64,000 nucleotides of DNA, from NCBI GenBank assembly GCA_035578155.1, contig JAPWDM010000077.1:62001-126000 (forward strand), read 5' to 3'. The notes below the pieces were generated by a model. It saw only the letters and a list, made by a program, of their open reading frames with translations. It had not been told where the DNA came from and searched no databases. A program made the position numbers and the translations under genes. This DNA is from Brachynemurus nebulosus (Eukaryota; Arthropoda; Insecta; Neuroptera; Myrmeleontidae). Below are positions 58,901 to 64,000 of the stretch, one piece after another. Position 1 is the stretch's first letter; the number at the start of each line of letters is the position of its first letter.

Positions 58901-60600
58901 TAGATGTCACAAAGAGAGCACTTCTCGCGGCTCTTCTTCACGAAGTCTTCTAGCTCGTATATCACGTGGCCTGCATAGTGCTCGTACTCCATCCTATTCC
59001 TGGGCAGCATTCTGAGCCCGGGACAGCTCTTGAGCTTTGCAGCCAGGCTCTCGGCTGAGCCCCCAAGAAGCGCCTCTTCGCCGACCAAATCCGCTACTCC
59101 GCATCGCCCCTCTATCGCAGCTAAGCGGGACGGTGGCATCTCAACACCCAACTTGCTGTCAGAAACGCCCTCTTCCTCAAGAAGCTTCTTTGACCTACAC
59201 AGGCTCTGGGCCATGAAGTTCTCGTAGATCCGCTCGTTGCACCAGTTGATACAGAACTGGTCTAGACCGTTGCTCGAGAGCTGAGCAAGACTTCCTTGAC
59301 GTGTCTCTGGAACAAAGTTTTCGAAGCCGAAAAGGTCCAAAATACTGATCTTTGTCACGGAGATCGGTCTTAAGGCTAAGAACTGGTTTATCTTCGTAAG
59401 AACGTGCCTAAAAAGAGCAGAGTACAACTGCCTGGCCAGGGCGTCGCGACGCATTGCGCTGTCCTGCGGCGTATAAATCTTGGTTATCTTCTCGCCTGCT
59501 ATAGTTAGTGTGTGCCGTGTGAGGGCTGCTTCCAGTGCCCCTGCTGATAGTCCAATGTCAGCACCTACGCCATCAACTTCTCCAGAAGGCTCCAGAACCC
59601 CGTTCACCGAGTATAAGTTTCCGAGCCGCAGTATTCCGAGAAGAATCCGCTCTGTAGCCTGCCAGTCGATGCCCACGGCACGTGCTGCTGCCACGAGAGA
59701 CTCGTACATTCCAAGGTGCGGGCACCTTCTGGTGTCGTGAGCGCTGTTAGGATTCTCCGCTTCATTTCTCGTGCCCGCTGTTTTGGCTGCACCGGTGCTC
59801 TTTTCCATAGACTTCTTCTTGCACGTATCAGTCTTCTTCGTTATGCGCTCCAGCATCTCGACAGATCCCTTTCCCGACATTTTCTCAGGATCAGCTGCGT
59901 TCTCCTCCTCCCTTCTTTTGCGTATAGTCACTTCTTTATTAGTGTTCGTATTTCGCGTGTCATCACAGCCATTCTTCTCAGCTGCAGAACAACACCTGCA
60001 TCTACTGCTGTTGCACTTTGTCCCATCGAAACGTATGTAGCTGTTCGAGAATGAAAGCCCAAGACCGGCAAGAACAGCGTAAAAGACGTGGAAGTTCTGC
60101 CCAAACGATGCGCTCGTGACGCGGCTTCGCTCGAGAAGCAAGGCCTCGATAGATACGCGGCCGTCCAGCTGTATCAGTTTTCCGAACCTTGACGAGTTTG
60201 CGTTGAGCGGCGTGCTAGCGTTCCCGAACCCTTCTAAAAGCACATTCGCGTCTTCCGCCTCTTCGATCCCTAGATACCGCAGTATGTGCCGGGCAGTCTC
60301 GGTCTTTCCGCTTCCGCTGTCTCCGGTGATAAGGATGGCCTGCTGTCCGCGAACAGCCGAGTCTGCAAGGCACTCGTTGAGGAGGCTGAATATGTGCGGT
60401 CTTGTATCCTGCAACGATGCTCTCCTGTATACTGCGGCGGCTGCCTCACTGAGAAGATCGGTCCTCTGGAGCGGGTTAATGGATATCAGGAAAAGCCCGC
60501 TGTTCGTGTAGATCTGTCCGGCAAAGTATCTTGCTGCAAGAATTTCTAGCAGCCGCTCTTCTGTCAAATCCTGCTGGGCACAAAGGTCATCTGTCTCCAT
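55990..60600 (-). CDS. class V-like myosin heavy chain with DIL tail
   Basis: A single intact ORF of 1,536 codons from ATG 60600, with CCCC ten bases upstream. It is an actin-based motor: P-loop GDSGSGKT (93-100), switch I NANSSRFGK (133-141), switch II DLFGFE (422-427, usually DIYGFE), and the actin-binding and converter part, ALFGRLSSAHIRHVRCIRPN then LRSSGVLPALEMSR. A Lys/Arg-rich hydrophilic insert of about 100 residues (about 195-292) interrupts the motor before switch II, and another polar insert lies near 590-660. No IQ motif is visible after the converter. The neck is followed by low-complexity charged sequence and a coiled coil (CEVLARKYQIQSQRLQRAQA). The C-terminal 250 residues match a dilute domain (EQLDLLISTLFNHLCVLLRG, LLTYFCLPDVFVINSLSYLL), which binds cargo in class V myosins. 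The role would be vesicle or organelle transport. Confidence 0.95.
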   Translation of the reverse strand: METDDLCAQQDLTEERLLEILAARYFAGQIYTNSGLFLISINPLQRTDLLSEAAAAVYRRASLQDTRPHIFSLLNECLADSAVRGQQAILITGDSGSGKTETARHILRYLGIEEAEDANVLLEGFGNASTPLNANSSRFGKLIQLDGRVSIEALLLERSRVTSASFGQNFHVFYAVLAGLGLSFSNSYIRFDGTKCNSSRCRCCSAAEKNGCDDTRNTNTNKEVTIRKRREEENAADPEKMSGKGSVEMLERITKKTDTCKKKSMEKSTGAAKTAGTRNEAENPNSAHDTRRCPHLGMYESLVAAARAVGIDWQATERILLGILRLGNLYSVNGVLEPSGEVDGVGADIGLSAGALEAALTRHTLTIAGEKITKIYTPQDSAMRRDALARQLYSALFRHVLTKINQFLALRPISVTKISILDLFGFENFVPETRQGSLAQLSSNGLDQFCINWCNERIYENFMAQSLCRSKKLLEEEGVSDSKLGVEMPPSRLAAIEGRCGVADLVGEEALLGGSAESLAAKLKSCPGLRMLPRNRMEYEHYAGHVIYELEDFVKKSREKCSLCDIYMSNNRELDRRSKRPGGGAVHETGYGNVWGWPSSGKGSGEVAISGTGQTGLDLTGIKADSGDLEATGGSDVQQRELPSSSSHTHFIRDEVLCHAPSNTANLIAAFRQDMEALFGRLSSAHIRHVRCIRPNRQNTPGCFDKSLVATQLRSSGVLPALEMSRVLFAHWLFADIFLERYRCLVRCEAENKKKDGSRHSLSSADDGSLVEEVHQFLEHLKGARCRSFPSFRPIFEPAGSVAIGRTRVFFSNAVFRVLERERLLVHSEQLFYTLFLSVLTKARISEALRLADQKKEDSHSALADTENEVVAMAMRCGITSLNEKMGGVDVNAVEEQEKAIEAPLCGRLSGKKDKSQAKKPADFVLTLQQENNYKRPNDSLVGVSQRGEEDGSGEKKYVRSSRAEDNRKLKEAKKMRRRSQARIDGEDGLEESDYYERVVSIGEKENRAGECVEGHSAELDLATSRCRGCEVLARKYQIQSQRLQRAQAAEEELAACRARLRAYETAAKESSDERVENLSVSNIFGCLIQLYLDYAPGLSSQDIPRDEMLSLAHALLFVLSVLDEDSYAENVIACVDEVAKRLAAFERSAPKVAFVLANIVEVRVCLKKRKDKVRKAEKNAAKDSTKHEPEIRAGDRHTKAEGSEMRSFFDFVSVFSGLKDDDDGGKKGASSSEIPKEIKNTGNRLSKEDKEAEEKDGAVSSRNKEGSYGRENEDLSDSERDEGDEHAVKGLSDTPSFSPVLHSHTRQAALTDAIEQLDLLISTLFNHLCVLLRGSLDDLIPASLLEHQPLKSFRVKESIYRRIFSVPSISRYTSALSCAYSLLTYFCLPDVFVINSLSYLLSYTDFISFNALVSKKNFLSFNRCMQINSNLNEIEKFCREVGFGEGVYNIAYTREAVRVSLSSLQGVEHEDSFLSAAQRAALGAGGIARGPLFIDEPCPVVPSVRGLYSTMRFVQPKFLPGKSVRNLMRIIESTR

Positions 60601-61141
60601 TGTACTTGTTGGGGCTATGCGAATACCCTTCTTTTAGGGCTCTGAAACTAGAGTTTCAGCATGTAGGCTTTCATTGATCTATGAGAACAAAAAGGCACTT
60701 GCTGGTCACTACAGTATGCTTTGATTCGTTCATGAGAGCCAAAGAATGCATGCTGCGGGTACTACGTCTTTCATTCTCCGTCCTTCTATCCTTGATGAGC
60801 TTAGTTAGTTAGCTCTATCTTGTGTCTCGCTACTGAAAAGTTGTACGTGAGGATGATATAAGCGTCGCAGTGGCTATCATGGTGATGGAATAGTTCTTAT
60901 GATCACGATCAAGGGAGAATATCAGCGCAGTTAGTGCATTGCGCCTGTGAGATATGACTTTATGAGTATTAATGACATACAGACAAGATGGATTGTAGTA
61001 GTCTCTACTCTTTACTGAGTACTTCATGTTACCAACCTGATCGAGAATAGTGCTAGTAAGCATACCATCGCTATTGGTGTTCAAAGAATATCCGGTTTTT
61101 CATTGGTGAGAATTGTGCTTTTCATTTTTTTTGCCAGGGGA
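60601..61141. other. intergenic upstream of myosin
   Basis: Contains the CCCC motif at 60611-60614, ten bases upstream of the myosin ATG on the minus strand. Otherwise no gene or repeat was recognised up to the tRNA-like repeat. Confidence 0.55.
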
Positions 61142-61270
61142 CTGAGAATCTTCCAAAGAGACTCATCACGGGAGAGACCCCGTGATGGTAATGTGGGATT
61201 CGTACCCACTAAAAACCCTTTTCCTGACTACGGCCCCTGTAAGGCCACCATACCTTCGTGGCCTCGGTTC
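61142..61270 (-). repeat. dispersed repeat with tRNA T-arm-like hairpin, copy 2
   Basis: Reverse-complement relative of 42373-42492. On the minus strand GTGGG-TACGAAT-CCCAC (61193-61209) is a perfect 5-7-5 hairpin like a tRNA T arm, with A in place of the usual second T of the loop. The seven bases after it, ATTACCA, pair at six positions (with G-T pairs) to TGGTGGC about 50 bases earlier, as an acceptor stem would. A GGCC-TTACAGG-GGCC hairpin lies between, and a TCACGGG...CCCGTGA hairpin follows. This could be a tRNA-derived SINE or the tail of another element. Confidence 0.7.
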
Positions 61271-61460
61271 TAGGAGGACTTCCGGCTTCTCGGCCTTAGC
61301 TTGGGGGCTAAGACCTTACGCCGGATTGGAATCACCTCGGCCAGTAACCCATAAAGACTGAGTATCCCTCCGGCCGAGGCTGGCGCTTCCCTGTCCCCGT
61401 CGGGCGAATTGCTACCTGATCCAAGCTCCCCTCCAAGAGGCACTTGCCAAACCATTACAA
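61271..61460 (-). repeat. GC-rich structured block next to repeat copy 2
   Basis: This block is clearly richer in GC than the surrounding spacer. It holds several strong inverted repeats (CCTCGGCC...GGCCGAGG; GGCCTTAGC...GCTAAGACC) and, on the minus strand, a 61-codon ORF. The sharp composition change and its position beside the repeat suggest it belongs to the same mobile insertion. No counterpart is found beside copy 1. Confidence 0.4.
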
Positions 61461-61833
61461 GGTCGAATCCGTCACTGCCCTTGTTCTACAGTGATTCTGG
61501 AGTGTCTCTGGAAGCTTCTGCGGAGCTACTCCCATAATGCGGAACTATGATAGATCGATCGACCGATCTTACATTACTTCTTCCTTTCTATTGCACAATG
61601 TGTATACCATATGAATATCATCGTGTCTTTTCCCACTCATCAGCGTGCAGCAGCAAAAATAGCATTTGGTTAAGAGTTATAAAATAAAAAGAAATGCTAC
61701 GCTTCTCGAGATTAGGCTTGTCTGTCGCATGGTACATCGGACAACTTCTTATGCCTCAGTGATAACCCACAGCATTATATGCACGTCGAGAACTTTCGGC
61801 GTGGAAAGTGCAAAAATAGAGTTTTTCTATAGT
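61461..61833. other. intergenic
   Basis: About 370 bases downstream of locus E. It contains the palindromic words GATCGATCGACCGATC near 61555. No gene. Confidence 0.6.
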
Positions 61834-64000
61834 TTAATCACTGTAGTATACCCTACATTGATGCGAGCTCTGTGAGCTCATGTTAAGTACCTTTACTCCT
61901 GGGAGCTGTTCTTTGAGAACTTCGATAGTAGAGATCCAACGGGGACAATCTTTTGAACATTTGCGGTGACACGGACAGTCGCCGGACAAAATAATGTAAC
62001 GGAGGGGAAGATTTTTTGCACACCAGGCTTTTCCTTTCGTCACCAATTCAGCAGTTTTTTTCGTAGCCTCGCAGTCTTTGAATGTCACTAAGTTGGTGGG
62101 AACGGTCATGAGAAAGTGAAAACAGTGGACGTTGAAGGTGATTTTCTCGAACGTAGCGTTCAGAGTTTCCACTGTCGAAGTTTCGCTCGAAAGGCCAGAA
62201 TGAGACGTACTAAAGAGAAAAACGGTCACATCTTTTTGGACAGTAAGTCTTAGGTTCCGAAGTTTAAATCTTTTTGTGGTAATTTCACCCATCTTCAGAA
62301 GCGCTTCATCAAGCACATCCTTGCAATCATATTTGAGCACAAAGTCTTGCGCTGCTGTCTCAGGACTACCATCCGTCGCGAGTAGAGAAGTGCCGGCTGC
62401 AGTTTTACCAGACGCTATTCTAGTCCACTCTCGCAGGAGCCTGTTAGATGTGTGCAGCAAAGAAACCCAGTTCCCGTCAACCCTAAACCTAAGAGCCTTC
62501 ATTTCGTGCGATAAGCCGCGCTCTCTTCGCAGACTATCAAATGATACCAGGAAGTTATTAAGATACCCAAGTATCATGTGCAGGAAGCTCGCGAGCCCGT
62601 TGTCTTTTTTTGTAGTCGGGTTGGCTACTGTCACCTCTATGGAATCTATATGGTGTATTATCTTCTGTATGCTGTTCTTTTTTCGTTCGTTGAACACAAA
62701 GAAGCACTTGTCTGTATAGTTTAGGCAGTACACTACTCTGACACAAATTCCATTCTCTCTGTACCGCTCCAAGGCAGCTACCACTTCATCAGTAGTCTCG
62801 GTAATGTATAGGGTGAGCGTGGCAAAAGGGACATTCTCAAGGCTCTCCCCGAGCTCCCAGAAAGTGTCATTTGGTCTTGGACTGAACAATGACAGACCGG
62901 TCTCATCGCCTAGCACACACTGGAATGGGTTGAATATCCGCACTCCACACTTATTGTCGAATAACCACTGTTTCTTGTCCATGATACAAGAAGCGATGTC
63001 AGGTTCGTATCTATTGAAATACCTGATTAGCAGTGATAGAAGTGTTTTCCTGAGATAATTGCTACGGAAGTCTCCACAGGTACTACACAGGAAAAATACC
63101 ACGATAACTTCGTGTGTTTCTCCCTTCCTTCCTTGCATTTTTTCCTCAACCCTACACATGATATATGAGTCGTCGATGACACCTCCACAGCAAATCTTGC
63201 TCACATCCGACTGACTTTTTGGCTTCAGCGCCAGTACATCTCTACCGGTGAACGACCTTATCGTTTCCTGCTCGTAGCCGAGGTACGAAAGGAGCATCAG
63301 TGTGTCGGATCCTAGAACCACAAAGCCTCTAACCGTAATCTCAGACGGCTCTCCTGTTATAAGAGAAAACAGTGCAGGTCCTATGTTACGAATGTATTCG
63401 ACATCGATCTTGAGAAGCCGACTACACGTGTTGACATACCAATCCTCCTGATAAATAGCGGTGTCTATCGTGCACTTCGTAGCATCTCCCTTTTTAATCA
63501 GAAAGAACTGGTGGTTATTGGCGTTATAGGTTTTTTTAGAGATACACGAGTCTAGTACTCCCTCCAAAACCACAACAAGCAGCAGAATTCTGTTTGCAGT
63601 CAGCTCGGCATGTCGTGGGGCAATGTGATGGGCTATAACGTGAAAGTCTAGTGTCCTTAACTTTTTCAGAAGCATGACTGTCAGAAAGAACTCCCCACGC
63701 TTTATCTTAGTTGGGCTGGACTGCGACATGCCACATTCCTCTTCAGCGTATTTCAAGACCATTTCCAGCGATATCTCGTCTTCATGGAGTACCCTTATGA
63801 TTTCCTTGTTGAGAGCATTGTAGGCTGACGCTAGCAAGCACATCCTTTCGAGCATCTTGTGAAGTACGTCTTGTATAGTCTTGTTATCACACAAACGTGT
63901 CAACAGCCGGGCCATTTGTATACAATCGCCGTTCGCTTCCAGCGGGGTTACTAAAGGCTCTATTTTATCTTCAGACGCTGTGCTTTGATCATAATGACCT
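61834..64000 (-). CDS. long unrecognised protein, cut by the window edge (locus E)
   Basis: The frame is open from the right edge of the window to TGA/TAA at 61834, about 721 codons. An internal ATG lies at 63915, but the frame continues upstream with protein-like sequence (SEDKIEPLVTPLEANGDC), so the true start lies outside. The protein is helical and Leu-rich in the first two thirds. The last third has strand-helix units (FKLRNLRLTVQKDVTVFLFS; FEKITFNVHCFHFLMTVPTN) and a Cys cluster, LSGDCPCHRKCSKDCPRW, that may bind zinc or form disulfides. It resembles loci C and D in size and in the repeat-like C-terminal part. No family is recognised. It has no internal break within the window. Confidence 0.75.
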   Translation of the reverse strand, partial: GHYDQSTASEDKIEPLVTPLEANGDCIQMARLLTRLCDNKTIQDVLHKMLERMCLLASAYNALNKEIIRVLHEDEISLEMVLKYAEEECGMSQSSPTKIKRGEFFLTVMLLKKLRTLDFHVIAHHIAPRHAELTANRILLLVVVLEGVLDSCISKKTYNANNHQFFLIKKGDATKCTIDTAIYQEDWYVNTCSRLLKIDVEYIRNIGPALFSLITGEPSEITVRGFVVLGSDTLMLLSYLGYEQETIRSFTGRDVLALKPKSQSDVSKICCGGVIDDSYIMCRVEEKMQGRKGETHEVIVVFFLCSTCGDFRSNYLRKTLLSLLIRYFNRYEPDIASCIMDKKQWLFDNKCGVRIFNPFQCVLGDETGLSLFSPRPNDTFWELGESLENVPFATLTLYITETTDEVVAALERYRENGICVRVVYCLNYTDKCFFVFNERKKNSIQKIIHHIDSIEVTVANPTTKKDNGLASFLHMILGYLNNFLVSFDSLRRERGLSHEMKALRFRVDGNWVSLLHTSNRLLREWTRIASGKTAAGTSLLATDGSPETAAQDFVLKYDCKDVLDEALLKMGEITTKRFKLRNLRLTVQKDVTVFLFSTSHSGLSSETSTVETLNATFEKITFNVHCFHFLMTVPTNLVTFKDCEATKKTAELVTKGKAWCAKNLPLRYIILSGDCPCHRKCSKDCPRWISTIEVLKEQLPGVKVLNMSSQSSHQCRVYYSD

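Noticed and set aside
57054..60549. Many plus-strand ORFs of 60-156 codons
   Set aside because: All are antisense shadows of the GC-rich myosin gene.
61276..61310. U2 snRNA gene
   Set aside because: Only the first stem-like words match. The branch-site pairing region and the Sm site are not seen.

Overview
Eukaryotic genomic DNA, most likely from a microsporidian. The inference rests on four things. Protein genes are compact and show no secure introns. A CCC- or GGG-type motif lies within about 0-13 bases of many start codons, a pattern described for microsporidia. Several large, fast-evolving, secreted-looking proteins are not recognisable by family. There is also a class V-like myosin with a dilute (DIL) tail, a eukaryotic cyclophilin and a eukaryotic poly(A) polymerase relic. 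No rRNA, convincing tRNA, CRISPR or prokaryotic operon structure was seen. The genus cannot be named from this window.

Layout. Positions 1-18,500 hold no intact large gene and read as a gene graveyard. A MOT1/BTAF1-type Snf2 ATPase relic lies at 1,564-2,912 on the minus strand. Further coding-like debris with no identifiable family follows on both strands, ending in a short coiled-coil ORF near 17 kb. Positions 18,500-24,540 carry two long minus-strand genes, both with a signal-peptide-like start and both broken by frameshifts. A 5'-truncated non-LTR retrotransposon (24,712-26,422, plus) sits just upstream of the second. A basic protein with a winged-helix-like end is at 27.1 kb, followed by a gene-poor AT-rich stretch to 32.3 kb and a long unrecognised protein at 32.3-34.2 kb.

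At 36.4-37.8 kb is a poly(A) polymerase gene with six frameshifts but all catalytic motifs. Its stop codon lies within 3 bases of the 3' end of an apparently intact 3.5 kb retrotransposon (37,796-41,300, minus). That element encodes a reverse transcriptase with a restriction-like endonuclease and is nearly identical to the truncated copy, in opposite orientation.

The right third (41.4-64 kb) is the healthiest part. It has a small basic protein, another long secreted-type protein, two polytopic membrane proteins, a PH-like/PB1-like protein, cyclophilin A, the 1,536-residue myosin, and a long gene running off the right edge. A short dispersed repeat with a tRNA T-arm-like hairpin occurs at 42.4 and 61.2 kb in opposite orientations.

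The genes do not form a pathway. The common theme is genome decay and retrotransposition beside expanded, lineage-specific, probably secreted proteins. Two essential functions (MOT1, PAP) appear only as relics here, so intact copies must exist elsewhere in the genome, or the breaks are partly assembly error.
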